NCBI RefSeq assembly: GCF_009363435.1
Contig: NZ_CP045354.1
Span: 686,001-750,000, forward strand
Origin: Labrenzia sp. THAF82
GTDB taxonomy: Bacteria; Pseudomonadota; Alphaproteobacteria; Rhizobiales; Stappiaceae
Direction of reading: 5' to 3'
Length of the DNA: 64,000 nucleotides
Under the pieces are notes generated by a model. That model had not been told where the DNA came from. It was given only the letters and a program-made list of their open reading frames with translations, and searched no databases. The position numbers were made by a program, and so were the translations under genes. Shown one piece after another: positions 50,296 through 58,981 of this stretch. Position 1 is the stretch's first letter. The number at the start of each line of letters is the position of its first letter.

Positions 50296-51348
50296 TTAAG
50301 ACTGGTCCGAGGACCGGATGATCCCGCCGGCCTTGGCGGACAAGGACTTGCCAGCGCTGGCCGCAGCCCCGAGCGCAGCCATTCCACCGGCAAAATTCCC
50401 CACAGCACCGGCTCCCCTTGCCGCCGGTCGCAAGGCTGACTTTGACAGCGTTCCAGCAGCCACCCCGTTGTAGAGAACACCGGTGAGCTGACCGGCAAAG
50501 CTCGCGGCCTCGGAAATCAGCGCCACCCCAAGCCAGCCCATGATCAGCGCCAGCAGATACTTGCCCCCGGCAAGGTTCAGCCACTCTTCGACCTTGATGT
50601 TCTCGCCGGTGGCCGTGACCCCAATGGCGTCAATGCTCGCCTTCACCAGTGCAAACACCATCGACATGGAGACCATGGTCACAATCGCCCCGGTGACCGT
50701 GCGCGTCGCAGCACCTGCCAGATCGCGGCCGAACGGAAACGACGCCATGCCCACCACAAACGGTGACATGCCCATCACCAGCGTGATCCGGAACAGCGCA
50801 ACAGCGGTATGGGACAGGAACAGAACCAGCAAAATGAGATAGGGAACAATCAGACTGACGCCGAAGACAATCCCCACAAGCGCGGCCCCAATGCCTGTGA
50901 GAGCTGCGAAAAAACCGCTGCCACCACCGGCTGCCATCAGCGCCGTCGCAATGCTCCAGATCTGGCTGATGACCTCTTCGATGGCTTTCAAAAGCGCGTC
51001 CATCCCGGAATACCCGGCCGACTGCGCATCCAGCGTCAGGCTCGCAAGCCCCCCCATCATATTGACGGTGGTCGTGAAGATCGTGACCACCAGGGCACCG
51101 CTTGCCAGCGCCTTGTAGATCCCGAACCCCAGCACCAGGAAGATCGCCTGCCTGAGCGCCTCGCCCAGCTCAAAGCGACCGATCAGAACCTTGATGCCCG
51201 TCCACACGATCCAGCCGCCGATCATGGCCGCGACAAGACCCAGAAACGGCCCATGGATCGCCGTCACCACCGTCTCGAGCGTGGTTTGCGCATGCGTCTG
51301 GTAGGCCTTAAAAATTGCGCAGATGTTGCAGGCTGCCTCAGCCATCAC
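50296..51348 (-). CDS. virB6: VirB6/TrbL-family polytopic membrane protein
   Basis: A 350-residue inner-membrane channel component. At least five hydrophobic helices are visible (FLGLVAAMIGGWIVWTGI, AALVGIVFGVSLIVPYLILL, FRITLVMGMSPFVVGMASF and others). The tail is Ala/Gly-rich (GAVGNFAGGMAALGAAASA). VirB6 proteins contact DNA during transfer. Overlaps virB5 by 4 bp. Confidence 0.9.
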   Translation of the reverse strand: MMAEAACNICAIFKAYQTHAQTTLETVVTAIHGPFLGLVAAMIGGWIVWTGIKVLIGRFELGEALRQAIFLVLGFGIYKALASGALVVTIFTTTVNMMGGLASLTLDAQSAGYSGMDALLKAIEEVISQIWSIATALMAAGGGSGFFAALTGIGAALVGIVFGVSLIVPYLILLVLFLSHTAVALFRITLVMGMSPFVVGMASFPFGRDLAGAATRTVTGAIVTMVSMSMVFALVKASIDAIGVTATGENIKVEEWLNLAGGKYLLALIMGWLGVALISEAASFAGQLTGVLYNGVAAGTLSKSALRPAARGAGAVGNFAGGMAALGAAASAGKSLSAKAGGIIRSSDQS

Positions 51349-52193
51349 TCGCTCTCCGGGTCATCGCTGTAGGTGCGCTCTTCAGCCATCTCGCTCAGGA
51401 TCGGAACTCCGTTGTTCAGGGCTTGCGAGGCCTGGATTTTCAGCATCTGCGCCAGAAGCTGGTTGGTCTGGGCCTGCGTCGTAAGCTGTGCCACCTGAAG
51501 CTCGATCAGAACCTGAAGCCGGTCCTGCATGGTCTCAGCGCCCACGCCTGCGCTCTTGTAGTCCTGCGCCGTCTCAAGGGTGGTGACCGCCGTCTCATGC
51601 GCCTCGTCCGACTGCGCAAGCCCCTTGAGGGTCGCATCCGTGATCGTGGCAACGCGGTTCTCCGTCACCGCCTTCTGGATCTCGACCTTCTCGTCCCAGC
51701 TGCCTTCCGTCAGCGACTGCTGCGTTGCCACAAGACCGGACTTGTAGGCATTCGAGCGCTCGCAGATCGACCCGAAGTCCACCTCTTCCAGATCAATCGA
51801 CGGCATCAGCTGCTCGTAATCTGGAATGAGGCACGCCATGTCACCGGTAACGCTGGAGGCAAGCGCGTCAAAGTTCACCGACGGGATCGACACATTGCCA
51901 ATCTCGCCGATCGAGGCGAGGGTTTCGTCGGCAATCGCCTTGGCTTCCTCAACAACCTTCAGCTGGTCGGTCACCACAGAAAGCTGCTCCTTGGCTGTTT
52001 CAAGCTGCTCGGTGACAACAGAAAGCTGCTCCTTCATCGTCGTCAGCTGCTTTTGCGCCTCCGCAATCGCCTTCACATCGATCACAGCCATCGCAGCCCG
52101 GGCCCCAGATACACTGCCTGGTAAACTGCCTGGCACACCACCAGACACCAGCAGCGCCGCCGCAAGGACGCATGTTAGAGTTTTGCGAGCCAT
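51345..52193 (-). CDS. virB5: VirB5-like minor pilin with coiled-coil repeat
   Basis: A 282-residue secreted protein. Signal peptide MARKTLTCVLAAALLVSGG, then a direct repeat in a coiled coil (KEQLSVVTEQLETA, KEQLSVVTDQLKVV), a central domain with MACLIPDYEQLMPSIDL and ICERSNAYKS, and a C-terminal helix (LQVLIELQVAQLTTQAQTNQ) as in TrbJ/VirB5. It would cap the pilus tip and contact recipients. Its start overlaps virB4. Confidence 0.85.
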   Translation of the reverse strand: MARKTLTCVLAAALLVSGGVPGSLPGSVSGARAAMAVIDVKAIAEAQKQLTTMKEQLSVVTEQLETAKEQLSVVTDQLKVVEEAKAIADETLASIGEIGNVSIPSVNFDALASSVTGDMACLIPDYEQLMPSIDLEEVDFGSICERSNAYKSGLVATQQSLTEGSWDEKVEIQKAVTENRVATITDATLKGLAQSDEAHETAVTTLETAQDYKSAGVGAETMQDRLQVLIELQVAQLTTQAQTNQLLAQMLKIQASQALNNGVPILSEMAEERTYSDDPESE

Positions 52194-54526
52194 TGCTCAC
52201 CCCATTTCTTCCTGAGTTCGTGAATTGTCCGCATCGGCTCATCGCCAGACCGGTAAAAGCGCAAGGCATCGCCAAGGCCCGACAGGTCAACGTCAAGGAT
52301 CGTGCTTTCGTTGAAATTCGCAGCCTCAAAGCGCTTGACCACAAGCACCTGACGGCCGCCCTTCATCTCGCCCTCGCCCTTGATGAAGGCGATCTGCTCG
52401 TTCGACAGATTGAACGGCTCAAGGTTTTCCACCTTCGCCTGGGAGTTTGGCAGGAAAAACAACGTCTGCGCGTTCTCAATCATCGCCGAAGCGCCAGCGA
52501 AGTCGAGCAAGGCCCCCGGCTCCTGGAACGCAAGCCCCACAAGACCGTTCAGCTTCCGGTATTCCCGGTACATCTCCTGAACAACGTCCCTGAAGCCGTT
52601 GTTGCGCAAGAGATTGGCAGCCTCGTCAATGAAGATCGAAAACCCGCCTTCCCCCCGGCGCGCCACCGCAGAAATCGCCGCCGAGATATGCGCCACCACA
52701 GGCGGCCCAAGAACAGGGTCCTTCAGCGCCTCGTTCATGTTGATGCCAACCAGAAACGAACGCCTCAGAAAGCCGGTGATCTGATCACGCGGAGCATTGA
52801 AGACGTGCGAGAACTGACCCTGCGCCCCGTCATCGGACGACACCCAACGGGCAAAAAGCTTGCGGATCGCCGACTGCACCGGGAACGCGGCCCCATGGAT
52901 GTTGTTCAGCGTGCGAAGACCTGGCTCCAACTCGCACGCCATGTCGAGTGCGGCATGCAGATCATCGTCCATGCTGTCGTCAAAACTCTCACCAAGCATG
53001 GATTGCAGGATCAGCCGCACCCCGTGACGCGCGGTCTTGTCCGACAGGTCCACATCAAGAGGATTGAGCGCCAGATCCTCATATCCCTGGTAGACGCCGC
53101 CAAATGCCTCGATCATGAAGCGCGCGCCCTCCCTGGAATCAAAAACGTAATTCCTGACACCAGGGAACTTGGCAAGACCGCCCAGAAGATGAAGCAGCAA
53201 GGTCGATTTACCGCCGCCAGTCGGTGCAAACATCAAATAGTTGCCCGGCGACTGCGGCTTGTCCGACACATGGAACTGGAACGCATAATTCTGCCCTGTC
53301 GGCGTTTTGAACAAACGCACAGGACGATCTCCGAACGGGCTCGACCACAGGCCGATCGGCGAGAACTGGAACGGCCAAAGGGCCGCAACATTGCTTTCGG
53401 TGATCTTCAACGGCCGCAGCAGCTTGTCGCGTCCCGGCATCCGGTTGAACCAGGCCGTCGCGGCCCCGGCCGTCTCAATGGAATAACGAATGCGCGCAGT
53501 GTCCAGAAGGGCCGTCACCTGATCCAGAAGCGCGCTCAGCTCATGTGTCTCGCGCGCGCGCACCGTGATCTGGAACTGCGTTTCCTGAAGCTGGTGCGCG
53601 TTGGTCAAAAGGTCTTCATTGACCGCCTCAAGCTCGGCCAGAACCGCACCCGTGCCAAAATAATTGTGCTTTTGCTCCGTAATCTGGCGCGTGGTCAGCG
53701 CAATCTGACCAGTGTTGTCCAGCGGGCGGACGATCTGGCAAACCTCGATCTCCCCTGACAATGCCAGCAGCCGGGAGACCAGAAGACCGGAGACCGTCTC
53801 GGGCCAGCCACGCACCGCAATGACCCGGTTGAAGGTCCTGTGCGGCGTGAATGTATCAATCGCCCCGCCCGTGGAAACGTGAATGTCAGACGCCGGCAGG
53901 TTCGCGCTGATGCCCGCACTCACACGGGCAAGCTCCGGCTTCAGCTCACCGCAAACAAGATAGTTCAGCACACGTGTGAGCTCGCAGGCCTTGCCCGCGT
54001 CCCCGGCGGCTTCCACCAGTCGGATGCCATAGGCGTTGAAGCTGCTCAAAAGTCCGCGCGTGGTCTTTTCCAGCTCCCCGGACGTTTTCACGCTGAGCAC
54101 AAGATACCAGACAAGCGAATAGGCGTTCCGGTAAAGCCGTTGTTCCGCCTCCCCGACTTCCCGCAAGGTCGGCGACGGCCACTCAGCCAGAAAGCTCACA
54201 TCCCGCTGGCGCTTGATACCGAACAGGCGCAGCACGGAGCCCGCCGACAGAAATTGCAGGAACGCATTCGCCCGCCCGATGGCAAGCGTTTCCTGCTCGC
54301 TCACACTGCGCGTCTCATACGCCAGACCCGACACCGCAAACACCCGCACAAACGAGCCATCCTTCAGCGAGACCGTCTGGTTGTCGGCCAGCAGCTGGTC
54401 GAATTCCAGCTCATTGGCAAGCCAGTCCTGTTCCACATCACCAAGCAGGTACTTGCGGCTTTTGGAACTCACCAGCGCCGCAGCGCCAACAGCAGCAACG
54501 CCCGTCATCAAGGTGCCCAACAACAT
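52175..54526 (-). CDS. virB4: VirB4/TrbE-family ATPase
   Basis: A 783-residue secretion ATPase. N-terminal CagE/VirB4 domain with FAVSGLAYETRS-like strands (RVFAVSGLAYETRSVSEQE). Walker A FAPTGGGKSTLLLHLLGG near 435; Walker B FSIFIDEAANLLRNNGF near 630. It drives pilin extraction and substrate transfer. Length is typical, and its start overlaps the virB3 stop. Confidence 0.94.
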   Translation of the reverse strand: MLLGTLMTGVAAVGAAALVSSKSRKYLLGDVEQDWLANELEFDQLLADNQTVSLKDGSFVRVFAVSGLAYETRSVSEQETLAIGRANAFLQFLSAGSVLRLFGIKRQRDVSFLAEWPSPTLREVGEAEQRLYRNAYSLVWYLVLSVKTSGELEKTTRGLLSSFNAYGIRLVEAAGDAGKACELTRVLNYLVCGELKPELARVSAGISANLPASDIHVSTGGAIDTFTPHRTFNRVIAVRGWPETVSGLLVSRLLALSGEIEVCQIVRPLDNTGQIALTTRQITEQKHNYFGTGAVLAELEAVNEDLLTNAHQLQETQFQITVRARETHELSALLDQVTALLDTARIRYSIETAGAATAWFNRMPGRDKLLRPLKITESNVAALWPFQFSPIGLWSSPFGDRPVRLFKTPTGQNYAFQFHVSDKPQSPGNYLMFAPTGGGKSTLLLHLLGGLAKFPGVRNYVFDSREGARFMIEAFGGVYQGYEDLALNPLDVDLSDKTARHGVRLILQSMLGESFDDSMDDDLHAALDMACELEPGLRTLNNIHGAAFPVQSAIRKLFARWVSSDDGAQGQFSHVFNAPRDQITGFLRRSFLVGINMNEALKDPVLGPPVVAHISAAISAVARRGEGGFSIFIDEAANLLRNNGFRDVVQEMYREYRKLNGLVGLAFQEPGALLDFAGASAMIENAQTLFFLPNSQAKVENLEPFNLSNEQIAFIKGEGEMKGGRQVLVVKRFEAANFNESTILDVDLSGLGDALRFYRSGDEPMRTIHELRKKWGEQWLAKL

Positions 54527-54846
54527 TATCGGGTCCGCCGTTTTGGGGTCTTCAAGGGAAAGCCGCTCACCAGCTGGCGCATCTTGCGAGCCTGGTAGAA
54601 CGAGGCCGGGTGAAGAAGGAGGGTTTCGCAGTGGGGCTCACGACGACGCAGCACAATGATCCAGGCAATTGCAGGCGGCAGCGTCACAAGCACCAGCGCA
54701 AAGGCAACCCCGTTGCCCGCAAAAAGACCGACAGCACTTGCCAGAACCAGCTCACCGATCAGCACGAGAATTGCATGAAGGGGCGGCATGCCCGCCACTT
54801 TCATCGGCTCCTGGATATGCAGGAATATGGCACTTTGCGCCTTCAT
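54526..54846 (-). CDS. virB3: VirB3/TrbD-like inner-membrane protein
   Basis: A 106-residue protein with two adjacent hydrophobic segments (HAILVLIGELVLASAVGLF and FALVLVTLPPAIAWIIVL), followed by a basic cytoplasmic tail (HPASFYQARKMRQLVSGF). Size, topology and position between virB2 and virB4 identify it. Confidence 0.9.
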   Translation of the reverse strand: MKAQSAIFLHIQEPMKVAGMPPLHAILVLIGELVLASAVGLFAGNGVAFALVLVTLPPAIAWIIVLRRREPHCETLLLHPASFYQARKMRQLVSGFPLKTPKRRTR

Positions 54847-54849
54847 GGG

Positions 54850-55194
54850 TTACGCCCCGACAAGGGTGCGAAGGGCCGCCGGACCGAACATCACCAGGGC
54901 CCCGCCACAGACCAGCTGGCCCAGACGGACAATGTCAATCCGGCCCGTGCCCATCGCCCAGATGCCATAGACAATCACACCGATCCCGATCACAGGCGCA
55001 GCAAAGGACACCAGACCGTTTTCCAGATCCGTGAACATGGTTGTGGCTTGGTCTGCCCATCCGGCCGCCGCCAGGGCTGTGGCGGGGAAGGCCACGCAAG
55101 TCGTCAGGAAAGACGACAGGGAAAGAGAGGCGCGCTCCGCCTTTGCCAGAAGCCTTGAACGGATGCCGGGTGTCTTGATGAGTGTCATGTTCAA
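54850..55194 (-). CDS. virB2: VirB2/TrbC-like major pilin
   Basis: A 114-residue prepilin. Long signal sequence (about 45 residues, ending TCVAFPATALAAAGWA), then two membrane helices (SFAAPVIGIGVIVYGIWAM and LVCGGALVMFGPAALRTLV) separated by a short polar loop (GTGRIDIVRLGQ). It forms the conjugative pilus. Confidence 0.92.
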   Translation of the reverse strand: MNMTLIKTPGIRSRLLAKAERASLSLSSFLTTCVAFPATALAAAGWADQATTMFTDLENGLVSFAAPVIGIGVIVYGIWAMGTGRIDIVRLGQLVCGGALVMFGPAALRTLVGA

Positions 55195-55200
55195 ACGTCC

Positions 55201-55710
55201 CTATTTGAGGATGAAGTAGAAAGCAGCGACAGCGAACCAGTTCGCCAGCGCCAGAAGAGAGAGGGCATAGGTGGAATTGCGGAGCGCGCGGCGAATCCTG
55301 TCCGTATCAACAGCGTGCCGTGTCACCGTATCGATCAGTGTCTGGATTGCCTCGTTGCCAAGGTTCTTCGCCACCGTCTCAAGCTGATCAGACACCTCGG
55401 CAATCGTCTTGTTGATAGCCGTGTTGGCAACCGACACATCCGCCTTGATCTGACCTTTGAGGGCAGCCCGCTCAGCCTGCAACAGCTCGTTCAGATTGTC
55501 GCCGAACAGGTTCAAAACAGACGTCACGGCCAGAACCGGATCATCGGGCTGCAAGGAGACATTGGTCTGCTGGTGAACCACCGCAATGGCTTCCTCGGTG
55601 GAGACGTGCCAGGCCGGTGTTCCCTGCAAGGGCGCAGTTGCTCCCCCGTCACTCGTCGCTTCCAGCTCCGGCTCCTGGAACGGATCTTCCTGTTGGACCA
55701 GGGCTGTCAT
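55201..55710 (-). CDS. TraM-like protein with C-terminal membrane anchor
   Basis: A 169-residue protein: an acidic N-terminus, a middle helical region (VLNLFGDNLNELLQAERAAL, KTIAEVSDQLETVAKNLG) and one C-terminal helix (YALSLLALANWFAVAAFYF). This layout and its pairing with a TraL-like ATPase recall TraM of the IncP TraKLM group. It overlaps the TraL-like gene by 4 bp and precedes the pilin gene. Confidence 0.65.
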   Translation of the reverse strand: MTALVQQEDPFQEPELEATSDGGATAPLQGTPAWHVSTEEAIAVVHQQTNVSLQPDDPVLAVTSVLNLFGDNLNELLQAERAALKGQIKADVSVANTAINKTIAEVSDQLETVAKNLGNEAIQTLIDTVTRHAVDTDRIRRALRNSTYALSLLALANWFAVAAFYFILK

Positions 55711-56489
55711 TGCGCGGCCTCGATGACAGGAGCGGCAGCCGGCTCAGCAGCAGGTTCCTTCAGAAAGGCCGCCTGGTCGAACCGGTCAATCGCCTGCTGC
55801 CAGTAAATCTTCAAACGCTGGCGTGCCATCAGATTGAAATCCGGCGACCCGATCGCTTCCACAAATGTCAGATTGGCGGCCATCATCGTGCGGATGTCCT
55901 CGCCGAACGTGCCCGCCTGAACCTTCGGATGGCGCATGATCGCAGCGATCCGGCCCGCGTTTTCCTGACAAAGTCCACTCTCTTCAAACGGCTTGCCGTT
56001 TTTGGCAACAGGCCCGAAGAACTCGTTCAACCACACGACCAGCGGCACGCCCGGAAAATTCCGGGCCATGGCCAGCAACGAGTTGAACGTGTCGTCCAGC
56101 GCAGCACCACCGCACAGCGGACAGTGCAGATAGACCCGCACGCCCGAGCCTTCCAGAAGCTCAAACGCGCTGTTTTCCAGAAGGTAGGAACACGTTGCAA
56201 TGAAGGAGGACGTGCCCGTGTCGATCACCGTGTGCCCGCCCTCAGCTGCCTCGAAGATCCCCTCGATCACCGCATCAAACCGGCGCGGGTCAATGTCATC
56301 ACCCGCCATGATGTCGATCTTGCGCGCGCCAAGCGCTGAAATCGCCGACAGGGTCGGTGTCGCCGGATCAAGATCGAAGGCCTGGACCGGCCGATCCTTA
56401 TGCCGCAAATACTGAACCAGCATGGAAGAGGTCAGGCTCTTGCCGGCCCCGCCCTTCCCCTGCATGACAAAGTGAACCGTATTCACCAT
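55707..56489 (-). CDS. traL: TraL-like ParA/MinD-family ATPase
   Basis: A 260-residue deviant-Walker ATPase: FVMQGKGGAGKSLTSSMLVQ near residues 8-25, and FDLDPATPTLSAI near 40. The MQGKGGxGKS start is typical of TraL proteins of conjugation systems rather than plasmid partition ParA, and no parB follows. It is the first gene of the transfer operon, with a strong GGAGGTGCGTC ribosome binding site. Possibly positions the transfer machinery. Ends in a Pro/Ala-rich tail. Confidence 0.82.
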   Translation of the reverse strand: MVNTVHFVMQGKGGAGKSLTSSMLVQYLRHKDRPVQAFDLDPATPTLSAISALGARKIDIMAGDDIDPRRFDAVIEGIFEAAEGGHTVIDTGTSSFIATCSYLLENSAFELLEGSGVRVYLHCPLCGGAALDDTFNSLLAMARNFPGVPLVVWLNEFFGPVAKNGKPFEESGLCQENAGRIAAIMRHPKVQAGTFGEDIRTMMAANLTFVEAIGSPDFNLMARQRLKIYWQQAIDRFDQAAFLKEPAAEPAAAPVIEAAQ

Positions 56490-56743
56490 GACGCACCTCC
56501 ATGAGATCCGCGCGGCATTCGGAAACCGTTGACCTCAGGCACCAGGGGGCCTGCCTGCTTTCGGCCAGCGAATGACAGCATTGTCAACGCCAAGGCTTCA
56601 AGCCTGGAAGGTTTTGAGCTATGCCTGTCCCCTGGAGCGGCTTGGCTGGCCCCCCGGCCTCTTCGCTCCCCAGATTGTGGACAGGATTTGTATCTTCATC
56701 GCCGCAAGGGTGCAGATCCTGTTCATGATCTGACGCAAAACAT
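56490..56743. promoter_or_regulatory. Upstream region of the transfer operon
   Basis: About 250 non-coding bases expected to hold the minus-strand promoter for the traL-virB-virD4 operon. A short palindrome (AGGCTTCAAGCCT, near 56593) could be an operator. I cannot assign -35/-10 boxes with confidence. Confidence 0.4.
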
Positions 56744-56820
56744 GGCCCCGTAGCTCAGCTGGAGAGAGCACTCACCTTCTAAGCGAATGGCCACAGGTTC
56801 GAATCCTGTCGGGGTCGCCA
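56744..56820 (+). tRNA. tRNA-Arg (anticodon TCT), atypical anticodon stem
   Basis: A 77-nt cloverleaf with encoded CCA. The acceptor stem GGCCCCG/CGGGGTC is paired (one G-T pair). D stem GCTC/GAGC and T stem ACAGG/CCTGT are perfect, and the loop CTTCTAA gives anticodon TCT. The anticodon stem CTCAC/GCGAA has only three of five pairs (C-A and A-C mismatches), so the gene may be decaying or specialised. It sits just outside the transfer operon start, next to the WGR gene. Confidence 0.8.
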
Positions 56821-56887
56821 GCTTCGTGAACTGGCGTCTTGGTCCAGGTGAACGATGTGCGCAAGCGCCCGGGCGTGGAGGGCTATC

Positions 56888-57154
56888 GTGGGCACACAGA
56901 TGTTGCAAACCTATCTGGAAAAACTCGATCCCCCGAACAATGCCGCCCGGTTCTACCGGATGGCGGTTCTGCCGAACCTGTTTGGGGAATGGACACTCTA
57001 CCGGGAATGGGGCCGCATCGGTCAGGGTGGGCAGGTCCGGCTGGACTGCTACGAACACGAAAGCCAGGCGGTCGCAGCGCTGATGGCCCTGGAGGCTTCC
57101 AAACGTGCACGTGGATATTGGGCCGAGCCTCAACAGAGGACTATGTTTGACTGA
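56888..57154 (+). CDS. WGR-domain protein
   Basis: An 88-residue protein consisting of one WGR domain: LEKLDPPNNAARFYRMAVLP, LYREWGRIGQGGQVRL, QAVAALMALEASKRARGYW. GTG 56888 follows GGAGGG at good spacing. WGR domains bind nucleic acids and occur alone on alphaproteobacterial plasmids. Function here unknown. It ends about 150 bp before an IS6 remnant. Confidence 0.8.
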   Translation: MGTQMLQTYLEKLDPPNNAARFYRMAVLPNLFGEWTLYREWGRIGQGGQVRLDCYEHESQAVAALMALEASKRARGYWAEPQQRTMFD

Positions 57155-57302
57155 CCGGGTCAAGTAAGCCCGAGGGAATGTCACCCTCAGGCCCTCTGGA
57201 CCCGCCCGAAACCTTCCCTGGGCAGTATCAAGGACCGGAATTCGCGGTAGAGTTTTTGGTCGATTTTCATATCCATCTTGTTCATCACGGCGATTGCCGG
57301 GA

Positions 57303-57350
57303 TTGCCAACTTATTTTGTATGGCCGGCAAGATGCCCTACTTTTGACGTG
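57303..57350 (-). mobile_element. IS6-family 3' end remnant, minus orientation
   Basis: GGGATTGCCAACTTATTTTG followed by GCCGGCAAGATGCCCTACTT is the reverse complement of the ends at 98-169 and 771-868. With the end at 58911 it flanks the RTX gene with two oppositely oriented IS6 ends. Confidence 0.75.
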
Positions 57351-57357
57351 ACTCACT

Positions 57358-58800
57358 CTAGAATGTTAAGTCGTCTAAAAACATCATGTTCGGATCACCT
57401 ATCTTTGTGGCGGATACACTGTCAAGCATAAGTGAGCTACCATCGGAAAACGCCAACTCCAGTCCCTGATCGGATTGCTTCGTCGCAGTCAGCATGTACA
57501 CTCCGTTTGCATCAATCATGGAGCTAAAGTCTAGACGATCGGCGTCCATGTCGAAATCAGAGATCCGATCGGAGCCGAAGCCCGGCTTAAATACAAAGGT
57601 ATCAGATCCGGCACCGCCGTACATTTGATCGTCACCCTTTCCGCCGATGAGCTTGTCATCACCCTTTCCGCCGATGAGCTTGTCATCACCCTTTCCGCCG
57701 ATGAGCTTGTCATCACCCTTTCCGCCGATGAGCTTGTCGTCGCCCTTTCCGCCGATGAGCTTGTCGTCACCCTTTCCGCCGATGAGCTTGTCATCACCCT
57801 TTCCGCCGATGAGCTTGTCGTCGCCCTTTCCGCCGATGAGCTTGTCGTCGCCCTTTCCGCCGATGAGCTTGTCGTCGCCTGAAGATCCCGTCAGCGTGTC
57901 GCTACCCGAGGAACTTGTCGTTCTGTCGATGGTGAAATCGTCGGCGGTTCCGATGAGCGTGTCGTCACCTGAAGAACCCGTCAGCGTGTCGCTACCCGAG
58001 GAACTTGTCGTTCTGTCGATGGAGAAATCGTCGGCGGTTCCGATGAGCGTGTCGTCACCTGAAGAACCCGTCAGCGTGTCGCTACCTGAGGAACTTGTCG
58101 TTCTGTCGATGGTGAAATCGTCGGCGGTTCCGATGAGCGTGTCGTCACCTGAAGAACCCGTCAGCGTGTCGCTACCCGAGGAACTTGTCGTTCTGTCGAT
58201 GGTGAAATCGTCGGCGGTTCCGATGAGCGTGTCGTCACCTGAAGAACCCGTCAGCGTGTCGCTACCTGAGGAACTTGTCGTTCTGTCGATGGTGAAATCG
58301 TCGGCGGTTCCGATGAGCGTGTCGTCACCTGAAGAACCCGTCAGCGTGTCGCTACCTGAGGAACTTGTCGTTCTGTCGATGGTGAAATCGTCGGCGGTTC
58401 CGATGAGCGTGTCGTCACCTGAAGAACCCGTCAGCGTGTCGCTACCTGAGGAACTTGTCGTTCTGTCGATGGTGAAATCGTCGGCGGTTCCGATGAGCGT
58501 GTCGTCACCTGAAGAACCCGTCAAGACAAGAGGTTCGGCGGTTGAACCTGCAGACCATGTCACATCAAATTGCCCGCTTGAAACGAGAACGGTCCCGTTG
58601 TCCAACATGGTCCCGAAGGATGCTGAATAATCACTGATAGCGTTGGATGCAAAGTTTGTGGGCATGTCAGTGTGGGTCGCGCGGCTGTAATTGGCTGCGT
58701 CGTCGCTCAAATATGTCATTTCAGCAGTCGGATATTGAGTTGCTACCGTTGATTGCTCTGTAGGATAACTCGCGTTAATTTCAAAATAGTTAGATTTCAT
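57358..58800 (-). CDS. RTX-type secreted protein with two repeat classes
   Basis: A 480-residue protein, ATG 58800 after GAAGGAAA. Residues about 95-305 are seven almost identical 30-residue units (LTGSSGDDTLIGTADDFTI then DRTTSSSGSD). Next come nine identical nonapeptides GDDKLIGGK and a variant GDDQMYGGA, the calcium-binding RTX beta-roll. The C-terminus (GSDTFVFKPGFGSDRISDF, LDFSSM, MMFLDDLTF) is a type I secretion signal. No enzymatic domain is visible, so it may be a surface, biofilm or adhesin-like protein. The near-identical 90-bp and 27-bp DNA units indicate recent expansion. No T1SS transporter is present in the window. Confidence 0.9.
   Translation of the reverse strand: MKSNYFEINASYPTEQSTVATQYPTAEMTYLSDDAANYSRATHTDMPTNFASNAISDYSASFGTMLDNGTVLVSSGQFDVTWSAGSTAEPLVLTGSSGDDTLIGTADDFTIDRTTSSSGSDTLTGSSGDDTLIGTADDFTIDRTTSSSGSDTLTGSSGDDTLIGTADDFTIDRTTSSSGSDTLTGSSGDDTLIGTADDFTIDRTTSSSGSDTLTGSSGDDTLIGTADDFTIDRTTSSSGSDTLTGSSGDDTLIGTADDFSIDRTTSSSGSDTLTGSSGDDTLIGTADDFTIDRTTSSSGSDTLTGSSGDDKLIGGKGDDKLIGGKGDDKLIGGKGDDKLIGGKGDDKLIGGKGDDKLIGGKGDDKLIGGKGDDKLIGGKGDDKLIGGKGDDQMYGGAGSDTFVFKPGFGSDRISDFDMDADRLDFSSMIDANGVYMLTATKQSDQGLELAFSDGSSLMLDSVSATKIGDPNMMFLDDLTF
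57625..57890 (-). repeat. 27-bp minisatellite encoding RTX nonapeptides
   Basis: About nine tandem units of 27 bp, differing only at silent positions (ATC/GTC variants in the Asp codons), within the RTX gene. Confidence 0.95.
57880..58520 (-). repeat. 90-bp tandem repeats in the RTX gene
   Basis: Seven units with a 90-bp period, almost identical apart from CCC/CCT and GGT/GGA changes. One unit encodes DDFSID instead of DDFTID. Confidence 0.95.
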
Positions 58801-58908
58801 GAAAAGATTTCCTTCAGTACTTTCGAATATAAGGCTAACGATAGGTTCTTTTCATGGGAGTGACGCGCGTCATAGGTACGCCGGTGCGATCTCTGCTATG
58901 CGCCCGGC

Positions 58909-58980
58909 GAAATGAACGCCTGAAATCCGGCCAAAGCAGGGCACCTTGCCGGCCGTACAAAATAAGTTGGCAATCCCCAT
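58909..58980 (+). mobile_element. IS6-family 3' end remnant (right block)
   Basis: Same sequence as 98-169, ending with AAGTTGGCAATCCCC. Confidence 0.75.
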
Positions 58981-58981
58981 T

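Noticed and set aside
55707..56489. Plasmid partition ParA
   Set aside because: There is no parB or centromere-like repeats. The MQGKGGAGKS start and operon position fit TraL of conjugation systems.
57625..58520. Regular 27-bp and 90-bp repeats as a CRISPR array
   Set aside because: There are no unique spacers. The units are continuous codons of an RTX protein.
57647..58630. 327-codon plus-strand frame opposite the RTX gene
   Set aside because: It is a low-complexity shadow of the repeats (MSLSSPFPP, SVSLPEELVVLSM) without a ribosome binding site.
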